Positions 24,371 to 37,060 of a stretch of DNA of 64,000 bases are shown here, one piece after another. Numbering within the stretch: position 1 is the stretch's first letter; each line of letters starts with the position of its first letter. Below the pieces are notes generated by a model, which was not told where the DNA came from, made no database searches, and worked only from the letters and a program-made list of their open reading frames with translations. This stretch comes from Balanoglossus misakiensis (taxonomy: Eukaryota; Hemichordata), in assembly GCA_040954595.2 (NCBI GenBank), contig CM082593.2:8246001-8310000 (forward strand). Direction: 5' to 3'. The position numbers were made by a program, and so were the translations under genes.

Positions 24371-26490
24371 ATCTTTAAAACATTGTCTTAAAACCCATCT
24401 TTTTAGGAAGTGTTATTAGTAAATATCTGTGATGTTTACTTGTATTTTTATTTCTTTTTTTCATATTTGCAGTGTGAATAGCATTGAGACGTAGATTCTC
24501 TAGTGGCCACTAACATTTTTTCATTAACAAACTCACAAACAGAAACAAATCAGAAACTGGACAAAATTTGTCTCAACAAAATTACATACATGCAGAATTT
24601 TTAAATCACAAGATAAAATCTCATTAGTATAAGAGTGGGGTTCAAATTAGACAGGTTTTGTTGTATCTATGTAGGTTTTGCTGTCAACAGCTTTTAACTG
24701 CCAACAGTAGAGTTACATGTATGGGAATATGGAACAATGGCAGACACCATAGGTAAATGAAAATGTCAATAAATGTGGATGCATTTACAGGCATATCACA
24801 CTGAAATTGGGAACAAATTCCAAGTTGATTTACAGCATTGGGATGACATTGTGAAATATACCAGACCTACTGGCAGCTACATGTACATGTATAGTACATG
24901 TAAGTTAGGCACTGACTTCAAATACTAATGTAGTATGTACATGTGTACATATGTACCCATGGACCACAGACCAATCTAAATCCCTAGAATAAGAAATACC
25001 TTCACTATTGTCCAAATCAGTGTCTGATTTTATATAGAAAGGTTTCACAAAATGTCAGTACCAACCAACTTAACAAATCTCCACAAAACACGATGGACCT
25101 TATTTTCAAAATTACAAAACTGCGAGAAAAAAAACAAACATAAAACCACAATGCCAAGGAGTGAGATGATTAATTACCTACAGGGGAAAATCTTGGCCCA
25201 AGGACCATATAATCTGTTCTGTATCCAGGGTGGTCAATGCAAGAAGGTCAGTAATGTGACTGTTCTATTATTCACTATTATTACATCTTCACAAATTTAT
25301 GTTCAGCACATAATCCCCATGCAAACACATTGTTATATACAATGTACATAAAACATTTCAAATACACTTGAAGTAAAGCCAAAACATTCCACCACTACAT
25401 TACCTGGGGGATTTCGCCAAGTATTTTTATTTCTTGTTTTTGACAAACCTTTTTTTACATTTCACTGAAAAACTGTTCCAGTTTTCTAAAATGTCAGCAT
25501 ACAGTATTCATAAACTCAAGCTGGCAGCCCAACACTTGAAAAACTACGTGTAAGTAACAACATTAAAGTTTTAGGAGTTGTCATTGAATGGTGCTTGCAA
25601 CTCTTTATTCATTTGAATTGGTCTGTCATGACAGTTGACACAATTCACTATTTACCCTGATTCACTATTTACAATGCAAACAAGGTCTGAGTGTCAAACT
25701 GGTTTCTAAACAGGTCTGGCCACTTCTTTTTTCCCCCATGAAAACAGCTTTATCTTTTAATAACACTCATTATACTGTCCATTATTATAACATTCACTAT
25801 TCTGCAAATCTTCAGCTGTTGCGAAATTAGAGATCATGATTTTGATTGCGATTACTGGGCAAGGATTGATTTTCAATAAACAAACAAATAAACGGCACAA
25901 TTTTGATATATCTCAAAATCAATCTGAGCAAAAAAAGATCTGACACAATATTCACCAGAAGATGCAGTGGCAATTCCATAATAGAGACAACATTGTTCTT
26001 AATAATAATATCAGCTTACATTTACATCTATTCAAATTACTCCTGAAATTACTGGTGCCAGCTTGCTAATAGTGCATTGAATATATGCAAGGCTTGAATG
26101 GCACACACACATCATTTGATAAGATTTCCAGCTTGATAGCAGTTGTCGTTCTCGTCATCTCAAACAGCAATTAGGTCACCATAGCAACAGGTAACTTGGG
26201 TGTCTCTTGATATGACATGCTGCAACATATCTGTGCACTCTAGAATGACCCTACCTCAATAAACTTGAAAATATGAGTCTAAGTGTGAACTTCTTTGACC
26301 TCTATTTGCAAGTTAATACCAACTGACAAAACTTCATTTGAACTGTTTTACCAGAAACGGGTATTATTTGTAATTTTTGACAACTTTTAATATTTGTTTA
26401 TGTACCAAATATATTTTCTTATTTTAAATTTTTTTTACTTCAAGCAACATGCTAGATACATATATACGTACATCTGTACAATGCATGAAC

Positions 26491-26495
26491 GTATG

Positions 26496-26525
<30 letters not shown>
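26491..26525. repeat. (GTAT)n microsatellite
   Basis: About nine uninterrupted GTAT units. Open frames across it on both strands (YVCM-type repeats) are artefacts of the repeat. Confidence 0.95.
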
Positions 26526-26529
<4 letters not shown>

Positions 26530-27011
26530 TGAACAGTGGTAATTACAGAGCTACATGTATACTTGTTTTGACCACCAGATAGAGTTATCAACGGTGCCAC
26601 AAGCAAGCAATTTCATAACAGCCTTAATACTGCATTCTCTCAGATTGTTGCATGGCCCTGCTGTGCTGTACAAATCAAGAAGTATGCAATTTAATCCCAG
26701 AATACCCTAGATGCAGAATTTAGATGCTAAACACTTATCTGGGGTGCATTAGATATCAATTTTGTAAAATGACTGTGGCACGAGTTATTTTTAGAAATAA
26801 ATCATTTAAATGTCGTTCTGGAATTCAGGTTTTGTAATCTTTTTGACTGCAACACATTCAACTTCCAGTTTTTGTGTCACGTTTTTTTTTTACAAAAACA
26901 TCAATTAAAATTTTTACATGTAGATATTTAAACACTGGTAAAATTAAAAATACAAATATACAAGTAAAACCACAGAGAGTGACCAACATTTTAAATAGAA
27001 TCACTGAAAAC

Positions 27012-27144
27012 TATTGTGGTATGCATTGCCAAGAGATGACAAACTGATGCAAATACAAATGGTGAGGATTATAAAGGATAGGGAAGAAGATTTGAAGTAT
27101 TTTATTGTGGAAAATAAATATTTGGCAGCACATAGGCCCTTTAA
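27012..27144. mobile_element. Right-end fragment of the AGCTGCC-family MITE
   Basis: It contains GCCAAGAGATGACAAACTG, GGTGAGGATT, GGATAGGGAA and the diverged end GGCAGCACATAGGCCCTTTAA, matching the right third of 13279-13649. Confidence 0.65.
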
Positions 27145-29362
27145 TGCCACACTACTGTGATTGGAAGAGTTTGACCTCGGGTCAAATCAGGCTGAGGTCA
27201 AGGACTCCGTGGTTGGATTATTCAGTAGCCACACAATAACTTGCGTCCAATGTAAATACAAAATTCTTGACTTAGCAGATATCAGATATGGGCCTCCTAC
27301 ATGTACTGTTGTGTACTCAGCCATGACTGTATGGGTTTTTAAACCTCATTACAGCCACTGCAACGGTATGGACAGCTAATTACTAAGATGATTTATACCT
27401 CAAGATAAAAAAGTACAAATAGGAACTTTAACTTTAGAATTTACACTACAGAAATATTTCTGAACTGATTGGTAGAATGATATCAAGGCTCTGACATGGG
27501 AATAAATATCACCCAAAATGTAGTAGGAATATGTACCTATTTATTCGCCATTGAAATTTCATTTCCAAAAAATTGGAGTACCTTTTGCTTCATTTACAGC
27601 ATTTTTGGTACTGTGTAAACCAGAATTTCTTGCCCACCATAGAAAAATAACCTTTAGCCTATAATTTGATTATATAGACAGATTTGACCAGAGAAATTCA
27701 ATGATCACAGTCTGTGATTTGCCTAATTACCACAACAGACAGTGAAAATTATCGAACAATAACATACCTGAACGTTGTTATACAATTATAATTGAATAAC
27801 TAAGGTATAATTGGCAACAATATTAAACAGTATGGTGATCTAAGAACACTCAATATGCATGATTATGGGGCATTTCAATATTCTCTTTAGAATTCAGAGG
27901 AGAAAAAGTTTTGAAAAAGGACTCTAATTCCCCAAACCAACAATCCCAGTATAGCATGCAGTTACCCATGGAAAACTACCATTATATGCAATTCCAGCCA
28001 AATAACTTTTCCAGATAACCGCAATAATTGACAGCAAATAATCACAGAAATAATCACCACGAAATGATTAATTACACAAATACCCCCCCCCCCCCCTCCG
28101 GTAATGCACCCAACATTTCTACTAAATGACTGATACGTACAACTCATCCATACGACTGAAACTATAGAAAGCTACATGTGTAGAGTATCCAATTTGTAAA
28201 AATGTGATCATTATTTTTTGTTTACATTTATATTATATTTATATATATAATGATGTAACTGACAACTAAATGCGTTGAACTGTTCAGCAAAGTTTTTTAT
28301 CAATGAAGTAAACAAAAAAGAGAGTTAAACCTATCACTATCATAGTTGTTGGTATAAATTTACATGTATTTGCTTTATTGTTTAAAATATTCTTAAGTGT
28401 GACACTGAACAGTACAGAACACATTTATTATCAATTCTGATGAAACATATCAATACTTTTCACACTAAAATAACTGTCTACATATTGTCTGTCTTTGTTT
28501 ATATTATTCCACAAAACTCTCCATACATGTTTATTTATTTGTTTATTATTTGTTTGTGTTTGTTTATTCATTATGACACGTTGAGTATACAAATGTAGGT
28601 GCAGACAAAATGCTTCAGCATTCCAGTCGTCATCCTTGCGATCAACCTTGAACTACAGATATCAAATGCAAAATGTAATCTCCATAGAGAGCTCAGAAAA
28701 TGAGATGCACACTGATAGATTCTGTACATAAATTGTTATTTATGTCGTCGTGATTTGCAATCATAATCGCCTTTCTTTATTATAACTGCGCTATTTTTAC
28801 ATGTCGATGAAATGTTAGTGCAGAATGTTTTATTTAAAGGGGACTTAGACTAAAACCTTAAAGACACAGCGAATAAAATTACTGTATCCATACCATGCCA
28901 TCATCTTTATACAAATATCAAAACAGGTAGACGAAGATGTACACACCCATATGTACATATGGGGTCAAGAAAAAAATGTTGCAAAGATAAAAACTGCTAG
29001 CAATTTTTAATAACCTATTCTTGTTCAGGATCAAATTTGATTTAAATTGTATTTGTGGCCACCATCATAATATATAATAGCAGAGGTACCACTGAAACAT
29101 GTCCATGTATGCATATCCCTCTTTACATCAAAGAGAAAGGGAAGCAGAGAGTGAGAGAGGTCATTACGGTTCACACGGTGGGTTATAATCACACAACCTA
29201 AATAATTTAACAATTGCCTACTATTATCATCCTATCAAACATGAAGTGTTTACACACTGCAAATATAACATTCTCTAAAACATATATCCTGAAAGATAAA
29301 TAAAATAGCAACTCATCAACCCAGCTGTTGTGATTATTTGAATTTCGCATCAAATATACTTT

Positions 29363-29680
29363 ATTATATTATACCAGTATATTGATGGTGTAAATCACGC
29401 TATTTGATTGGTCGAGGCACGACACGTGACCGTGATATATTAGCCATATACCACAGTCATATATCATAGTTAAAGAAAATGCCTTTTTAAAATGTTTTAT
29501 GCAAAGTTTCAATATACTGGCATAATATAATAGCAATAAAACACCCCCAGCCATGGTATACCACTCGATTTTGACCAGTTCAACTCCATATACGCACTCG
29601 CTATCGCTCATGCGTATATGTCGTGAACTGGTCAAAATCTCGTGATATACCATGGCTGGGGGTGTTTTATTGCTTAAATA
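29363..29680. mobile_element. Two-hairpin element, copy 1
   Basis: The left module (29363 to about 29532) is bounded by ATTATATTATACCAGTATAT and its inverse CAATATACTGGCATAATATA. The right module (29533-29673) is an almost perfect hairpin whose arms start GCAATAAAACACCCCCAGCC and end GGCTGGGGGTGTTTTATTGC. The whole unit recurs at 50254-50571 with about five substitutions, all transitions by eye. Open frames inside are repeat artefacts. The transposon class is unclear. Confidence 0.8.
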
Positions 29681-29842
29681 ATTCATATGCATTTGCTTAA
29701 TTTGGGATTTTATGTCTGGATGTAATTCTTATTCTAGGAAGATTTAAATTGTACCTAGACAGACATTGGTAGCTGTAACAAGGCAAAAAGCCCTTTGCTC
29801 AAATACTGCTGTTCAAATAGTGTTAACCTCTGTTATTACCAG

Positions 29843-30040
29843 ATATTTGATGTGAAAAGAGAGAAATTTCACCTAAGAAAACCCCTTCAATTCAAACAAT
29901 TCCATACTGTTCGAACCAATGTTAACTATCTTGAAAAATTCTATGATAAAGCCAAGAAGCACTTAGAGTATAAATGTGACAGGAAATCCTTTCGATTTGG
30001 ACAAAAGACAAACATTTATAAATTATTATATTATACATAA
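29843..30040 (+). CDS. Possible terminal exon of an unrecognised gene
   Basis: A pyrimidine-containing acceptor (CTCTGTTATTACCAG) precedes a phase-0 frame of 65 codons ending in TAA. The product would be basic and rich in Lys, Phe and Tyr (including LRKPLQFKQFHTVRTN and KAKKHLEYKCDRKSFRFG), which is more protein-like than other frames nearby. It starts 160 bp right of the two-hairpin element and would be antisense to the presumed PRKG1-like intron. No upstream exon was identified and I do not recognise the family. A decayed retrocopy or a chance frame are alternatives. Confidence 0.3.
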   Translation: MFDVKREKFHLRKPLQFKQFHTVRTNVNYLEKFYDKAKKHLEYKCDRKSFRFGQKTNIYKLLYYT

Positions 30041-31597
30041 CTAGTCAGCTTGTGCTGAACAATATCATCTTTGAATTTTCACATTGTATATATGTATCAC
30101 ACCAACAATTCACCTGGCCGGGATGCCATATGCAATAATACATTGAATTGCCCTTGAAATACACAGGCAGGAAATCGTTTTGGACTACATCAAACTAAGC
30201 CAGGTAGCTAATCTCATAGTCCATTAACTCTCCAGTAACACATCAACATTACTCTGTTCAAACTCATTTTCATGTTTCTTCTTCGATTTGATTTGTATCG
30301 GGAGTAAAAAGGAACAGATTCACAATTTCTTACTTTAAATTTTGCAAAATACAAACATGAATCGTATGCTTGTAATTGTAACAATCAGACACTTGACAAC
30401 ACAGGCATTCCATTCATGTCAAAAATGAAAGTCACAAAGACATGTTCTGAAGGGATCAAAACATAACTTCGCTTTATTATATAAATCTGTCATGAAGAAA
30501 TCAAGAAAAATGGTTATTCCATGCTAATTAGGATCATTGTTATGCTAATGAATTTTTCAGAGAAATTAAACTTTACAAGCTTTTGTACATGTGTGTAATC
30601 TTTCTCAATCTTTGTCAATTCCATCATTCATATTCAAATTTCCTCAAAGGTGTGTTACCCAACCCTATTTATCATACAACATGTTGTAGGCCAGGGCACT
30701 CTAACTGCATGGGGATTACATGTATTTTGCTTGGCGAAGCTTAATTTTGTATTTTGCTCTGCGCAAAACATTTCACTATAGCTAGCCATTAGAATAACTG
30801 ACAACAATGACTTGCATATATATGTTCAGCCATGTCAGTCGCAGCTTTCCAAAAGTGAAGGAATCTGATGCACCCATGACATCCTGTCTCCCGGTTGCTA
30901 GGCAACCATCACTAGTGATGGGTGAGGTACACGGAACAGATTCCTTACATGTTGAGATCATTCTATCAAAATGCCATTTACTGGACTGTAAATTACTTTA
31001 ACCCGACTGTCAACTTTTTTTTTTCTGCCATGATCACAAAGTGCCCTTGGTCTTGACATTGTGATAAATCAACCTGAGCTGTACACCCAGTCTTGTCAAC
31101 ACGAATTTTCGAGCTTACATCCTTTTCTCATCAATGACAACAATTATCTGAAAGTAAAAGCAAATCCTGAATCCAAGGGGACAAGCACAGACTGCAGATG
31201 TACGACAATGTTTTTAACGACAGTATCACTTATCATTCCCTTTTTTGACATCATGGAGAACTACAGGTGAAAGTCTTACATTTCAAATAACCTTAAATAA
31301 TGTAAACATACCTGTATATCACAAAATGTAATTATAAAAAAAAATATTAAAAATCCATTATCTATCAGCTGTACATTCTTGTTACTGGTTCTGATCAATC
31401 AAACCTGTAGTCGCTGCAAATTGACCATTTTAAAATGGAAATGATTAATCAGAAAATTAAACAGGAATTCAGTTCTCATTCCCTGCAGCGACATGAGTTG
31501 ACAAATTACCAAATACTGAATTCATTGCTGAAGAGTGTGACTTCAACCACTGTCAATATTCTCAGAAACTGATTTCTTCCATACAGACACAACATAC

Positions 31598-31685
31598 CTG
31601 CACAACTTTGCAGCGTTTTCACTTGGATTCCAGATATTTCATCACAGATTTCGCATTTATTATCTGGTGTAGCAAGACATTTTTC
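31598..31685 (-). CDS. Weak candidate internal exon, Cys-rich
   Basis: On the minus strand an AATATCAG acceptor and a consensus donor (GCAG/GTATGT) bound 88 bp. One frame is open throughout and gives a Cys-rich peptide containing PDNKCEICDEISGIQVK. The acceptor has a poor pyrimidine tract. Joined in phase to the PRKG1-like exon at 36130 the sequence runs into a stop and does not resemble the next kinase exon, so it is not assigned to that gene. It may be a chance pair of splice signals. Confidence 0.15.
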
Positions 31686-32582
31686 CTGATATTAATGCGT
31701 TAATAGAATACAACTCTTCAAACAGAATAAAGCACATTGTTTGGGAGGAATTTTACTTAATTTTCAATGATTTTCTTGATCTGTTCTATCGTTCAATTAT
31801 TATAATTTTCATGGCAGATTTTGACAATGAATCCTACAAAAAAAAATGCCACCTTCCCATTTCATAAAATATGTACCTCAGAAATCCTGAGGTCAAACAT
31901 AGACACTCTGTGTATTGCAGCTATGCCTTTTACAATAGCTCACTATATATTTTGAACAAAACTGACAACCAAGGTAGAATTTTCATCTCAAGCAAAAACA
32001 GAAATATATTGATAAAGATACCGAAGAGAAGTTGAACCAAATATTATGTGTAGGACAGAAAGCAAACCAATTTCCAGGTGCAATGTGGTTACTTTTGCAT
32101 TATTGCATGATAACAAATCTACAGTATACATGTATGAGAGAGGCTTCGGGTAAAAATCCATATGCAGGCAATTTGCAGAGCCCGACAACACACAAAATGA
32201 TCTATTAGTATTAGACACAGATTATAGCATGAAAATGTCTATCGAACAATGGAGAGCGAGAGAGAGAGACTCAAAGAGTGAAAAATCAGATCAGAGTCAG
32301 AAATCACAAAAGCTCAATACAAACCAGTGTGGCATGAAACATCCCTTTAACCACCATGGTTTTGTCCAAACCCATTGTTTTCAATAGCAATGCTCGACTT
32401 CTGTACAGGGAAATGGGGTGCAATGGTTTTAAGCAAGTTGCAGCGTTTAAATAATTTGCAATGTGAATAACCACATATCACACCACCAGTAACCATCAAC
32501 ATTGCATTGTTTTTCTCTCTTTTTTCTCAATGAACAAATCTTACAGGATATCTTTACTTTGTTTGTTTGTTTATTTTTTCAT

Positions 32583-32607
32583 TTGTTTGTTTGTTTGTTT
32601 GTTTGTT
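32583..32607. repeat. (TTTG)n microsatellite
   Basis: About six uninterrupted TTTG units; a shorter interrupted tract precedes it at about 32556-32572. Confidence 0.9.
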
Positions 32608-35600
32608 AGAAATGCTAAGGAAGCATTTAACTTTTCCTTCATTCTTAAACACAATATTTGATCTTCCTCACCTTGTCGGCATCAACCACAATTCTCCATC
32701 ACCTGAGACAGAAAATACATCCTCCTGACACCTAAAACACGAAAACTTTCTCCCATTTTGCCACAGCCGGCCATCCAGATATAAACTTTGAACTTTTAGT
32801 ATACAGTTTCTACAACTGAGGATAGCATATATAGTTGGGCTATCACTGGGCTTGCCCAGGCTGGTCTTTGCTTACTCCAGTGCTAACCAAAACTACTAGT
32901 TTTGGAAACAATGCGGACAAAATACGGCTAGGACTAGGCTAGTGCTAACCCTGCACTCTACTAATTCACACTAAACTCCAACCTTGCAAACCACTGTCAT
33001 GTCAACTGTATATGTCATCAGCTTCCATCTGCCAAATACATCTACATACACTGTGGAACACAATTTTTTTATCTCTTTATAACCCTCCCGTACCCCCATA
33101 CTCTCACATTCCACAACTCCCACACCATATGAACTCATAAACCATCCCACACGGTACATATTTATAAACCACGTCACATATTGTTCCACTTTGAGTACAC
33201 AGACAGAATAACCATGAAATGAAGGCAAAACTAAAGGTAAATGATCATAGAGCTACAATGTAGAGCCAATTGGGTCATGCATGATCTGTCATGGCCACAT
33301 ATGAAAGACCAAAGACTACCCTCAGGTATGTATGCATGCATCCCTTGGAAGCAAAATATTTGATCTGTCTATTCTTGACCAGTCTAACCCCTAACCAAAA
33401 CATTTTGAAGAGCAGGGGAGATTTTAAAGAAACTCTACAAGAAAGAATGCACACTGGATATTGAAATGTGTTTGTACCTTTAGTATGTTAATTTTCAAAT
33501 TGTGAAAGCTTGTCTGAGGAGACTATTGTCGGGGTTTGCTTAGCATTGTGATAAGGTGTCTTTATGTTGGTTTCCATTGTGCTTTGCATCTCTGTGGTTA
33601 AGTTTGCTTTGAGATTAGTTACATCAGAAAGGGGAGAGCTTCCGTGACATGTTACTCATCATTCATTAATACTAAGATATCGTTGCTGTCTGGAAAATAT
33701 CTTACACCTATACCCAGCTGAGCGTTCACTTTCTATCTGTGCATGCACACGTGTCTGCAGAGGTCAGAGGTCAAGACACAGTATACACAACCTGGTCAAC
33801 AGAAACAATGTTACTAAGGGATTTTCCTTTTGATTAGAGAAACACAACTGAATAGGGATTTACTGAAAGTGACTTTCGCACAGTGAGACCCCACAAGTAT
33901 GAACAAACAAAAAACGTGTGAGGACACAAACCAATGCCTCCTAACCTTTAAAGGTGAACGAATTTCTTTTTCATAATTGCTCACTAAATCAACAGTTGCA
34001 ATGTCAAGGGGGAACTGTGACCAATAGCAACTACCTAATGCTTGATTTCATAGTGATGTCACACCAAGCATACATGTACGTGGCTACAATGGGAACTGAA
34101 CTTACAAATGGCAGTATCACAAATTTATAGGTCTAGTGTTCTCAGGAATTTCTGATAAAGCAGTGGCTAATTTGTATAATAATGCAATTAATTATCATAA
34201 TGTTTGACATTGTTTTCCCCAAATTAGCAGGTACTGATGGTGCTCTTAATTGCCCTGAGGTTATTATGAATTGTCCTGTTTTGTATGTGTGCCCCTGTCT
34301 TGACAATCTCAATGAATACACCACATAATAACCGTAGCAAGAGTCTGTACACTTGTTTGTTTAGATCAATCGTATATGTAATATTAATCACCAGAAAACC
34401 TGCATCTTCTTGCAAGTAACTTAGCAATTCTGGAAGCTCAGTAGAGCTCTTTATCGTGTTTGTTTAGAATGTATTGTGTTTGGTTATTGCATGTTTGACT
34501 GCATACATGCTACATCATACACACATACATGTACACACACACAGTTGAGTTCAGAATGATAAAAATACAGCATGGTCCATGAGACCAATGGCAAAATTTG
34601 GGGGGTGGTGGGGTGACCGTGGGGTGGGGGCATGAAGCCATGTGTTTTGTGCAAGATATCAGTGGCCAGGCGGTGTATTCAGAAGTATACTGTAAATGCA
34701 TTAATGGTCACTACCATTTTATGTACTGTTTTTATGTTAGGGCAAATTCTCTTGGTTCTTAATTCACACACCTGGATATGACACAATTAATTCTATTGTA
34801 ATTTTACATTTTCGCTGGGACTTTATTTTAGCTGATATTATCAATCATCAAAAAAAAGTTATATTTTTGCTGATTGATAAGTAAAGTATTTATGTAAGTT
34901 TCTAAAAATCCTATCCGCCAACATGCTGCTCAGCTGTGCCAGCTGTTTGCACTAAGTCCCAGTTTAGCACTTTCTAAAGAGTCAGTTATTTTCAAAAATA
35001 CCTCCTAAATCCAGCGCTCATGAAATACAGTTAGGTCAACTTAAAGTCATCCAGTCTGTCACTTCCAGGAAAAAAACAGGTGGGAAAGTTTTAAATATTG
35101 ACCAACAGCAAATTACATGTGTATGCTTTAAAGTTTAAGAAGCCTTTAACAGGTATTTTAGTCTTTACAATTATCTTCTATATCAGTGAACTAGTTTCCA
35201 GACACCTGCGATTTCCAACTGTAATACTATCTGGCCACTGTCGTGTTTAGCTTATTGAAACGATATCGCCTGTTCCAGTCTGTATTTCAGCAACAATAAC
35301 TGCTACCCTTGGTGTCAGTTACGACGACCTTCATGAGAAAATCCATTCTCATGATAGTCACAGAATCGGGAGGTGATTCGACTTTGGAGTTTCAAACAAC
35401 ACACCCTGTATTTGTATTAAATCACTAGAGCATTACTGAAGTAAAAATCGATGTTTTTAAATCGATTTTCGAAAGTTGACGTAAGATCAAAGCTGTCACG
35501 ACCAAACACTCGACCCAGTCACAAATGCCTTCGCGATCAATAAAGACCAGTTCAGTGAACCCCCTACCCCCCCCCCCCCCCTATCGGTACAAAATCCTTT

Positions 35601-36129
35601 GGTCCGTCCACTGGACCGTTCCACTTCACTGACGGTCGGCAAGCAACATGTCAACTTAGATATTTTGAGTCAGTACACACAACAGAAACAGACAACTAAC
35701 TAACACATCTTAATTAACTCGTCGTTATTAGATTCACCATCCATGTTGCTTCAGTTTGGGGTGATCAGTCAAAAGTTGTGGGAATTATGTAAGAAAAGGT
35801 AGACACACAGAGGTGAGCAGTATTATAGTAACGGCGTCAGTCACTGCTCTGCAGCCGTCAGTCTACACACACACAACACGATCGCGATTGAACTGTTGAT
35901 TGGCGTTCATACCAGACGCCCAGCTGTAAGTTGGTCCAAAGTCTTTTATAATCCACCAAGTACTAATAAGTCATAAGGTGTGTCCTTAACACGCACGCAC
36001 AGTTTACATGTCCGTGCAGGAAGGCAAAGGTGATAGGTGGCAGATCAGGTCGCACACAACAAAATCACAGCACAAGCGACCTTTTCGCAACCATGTAGGG
36101 AAGATAGCAAAATAAAGACAGTAGCCTAC

Positions 36130-36404
36130 CTTCGCGACTTGACATATTTTTTGAATTGTTGTTTGGTGATTTCTTGTACGGTTCTCTGTGCTTGCGGCTC
36201 GGCGGAAATACCTTGGGCACGAAGCCTCTTCCGAGCTGCACCGCTGATCGCCATGGGTTGGGTAGGCAAGACAGATTTGAATTTATCTAGTTTCGTCCGA
36301 AGTTCCATCAACTCGTCATCTTTCACTCGAAGCAAGCGCTCCAGCTCTTTTATCCTATCATCTTTCTTTCGCAAGATCTTCTGCATCTCTTGTAGGCTCC
36401 CCAT
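36130..36404 (-). CDS. PRKG1: First coding exon of cGMP-dependent protein kinase 1-like
   Basis: This exon encodes the N-terminal regulatory segment of a cytosolic serine/threonine kinase activated by cGMP. The ATG at 36402-36404 has a good context (AAAATGG). The exon gives 91 full codons plus two bases and ends at a donor (GCGAAG/GTAGGC). Residues 10-45 form a heptad-patterned leucine zipper (IKELERLLRVKDDELMELR), which in the family drives homodimerisation and anchoring. Residues 62-70, RAQGISAEP, match the autoinhibitory segment of mammalian isoform alpha. The residue aligned with redox-sensitive Cys42 of PKG-I alpha is Phe (KLDKFKSVLP). The frame stays open 21 codons upstream, and a likely acceptor at 36443-36446 suggests an upstream 5'UTR exon. 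The cyclic-nucleotide-binding and kinase domains must lie beyond the left part of the window; none was recognised. Confidence 0.88.
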
Positions 36405-37060
36405 TTTGGCTGGGAGACCGGCGATCCCGGTGAAGTATACTCCTACACACAGGAAAACAGTATGCACAGTTTACCGTCAACACTCAAGTCTAGGTTGATC
36501 ACACACGAATCGTACGTAGTACGCGCACTCAAGTAAATGGAGCGCCGATATGCATGATATGGACACACTGAGCTATTTCCGGTTACTTGATTTGCATAAC
36601 AATGTTTACGCACGCTATGGGATGAGCGCTCAAGATTTCCAAGTAGAACAAGACGTGTGGGATGCAGCTCCGCACACCGATTGACAATTATGTCACCGTG
36701 TCAGATTCAGTAACTTAACCAGCTGTTATGATCCCCTCTAATTTTACACAAAGAAACATTTTCTAGCCAGGAAACCCTATTTAAAACTGCTCCCGTTGCA
36801 CGCGTTCGTACAACCGATCACCCCACCTACAATATCATCAGCTGCTAGAAAATGCGATGACAGTTCAGCGTCAAATCAACCTCGGGGGTTTTATAATATG
36901 GACGCGGTTATTATCATCGGTGTACTGTACAACACGAAGGAACATTAAATATACGCGGATAAATTATATCAATCGTTTGCCACGTTGATGAAAAGGGGGC
37001 GAGCTGTGACTGATTGATGCATGATGATGACTTGCAGTGCGCTGGGATGGCGCGCCAGTT
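36405..37060 (-). promoter_or_regulatory. Candidate 5'UTR and promoter region of the PRKG1-like gene
   Basis: Sequence upstream of the start codon has more CpG than surrounding DNA and contains an ETS-like TTTCCGG (about 36577). A plausible acceptor, TTTTCCTGTGTGTAG, ends at 36443, so the 5'UTR may be split and the real promoter may be further right. No TATA box was identified. Confidence 0.3.

Larger units (their letters stand above)
24371..29362. other. Non-coding stretch with microsatellites
   Basis: It holds a (GTAT)n tract (26491-26525), a MITE fragment (27012-27144), a C14 run (28083-28096) and a cluster of overlapping TACATGTA words near 24880-24903. No supported exon was seen. Confidence 0.4.
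30041..36129. other. Presumed first intron of the PRKG1-like gene, proximal part
   Basis: This lies directly downstream of the splice donor of the exon at 36130-36404. It contains a weak exon candidate (31598-31685), a (TTTG)n tract (32583-32607), the half hairpin at 32889-32938 and a C15 run (35567-35581). No sequence encoding the conserved cyclic-nucleotide-binding or kinase domains was recognised. Confidence 0.45.

Noticed and set aside
29369-29692. 107-codon frame, nearly repeated at 50260-50445
   Set aside because: It is inside the two-hairpin element; its conservation reflects DNA identity of the two copies, and it crosses a perfect palindrome.
31598-31685. Second coding exon of the PRKG1-like kinase
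   Set aside because: In the phase required by the upstream donor the sequence hits a stop and does not match the conserved segment that follows in the family; kept only as a weak unassigned candidate.
36037-36498. 153-codon plus-strand open frame
   Set aside because: It is antisense to the PRKG1-like exon, whose zipper and RAQGISAEP motif are clearly real; the plus frame is a shadow.
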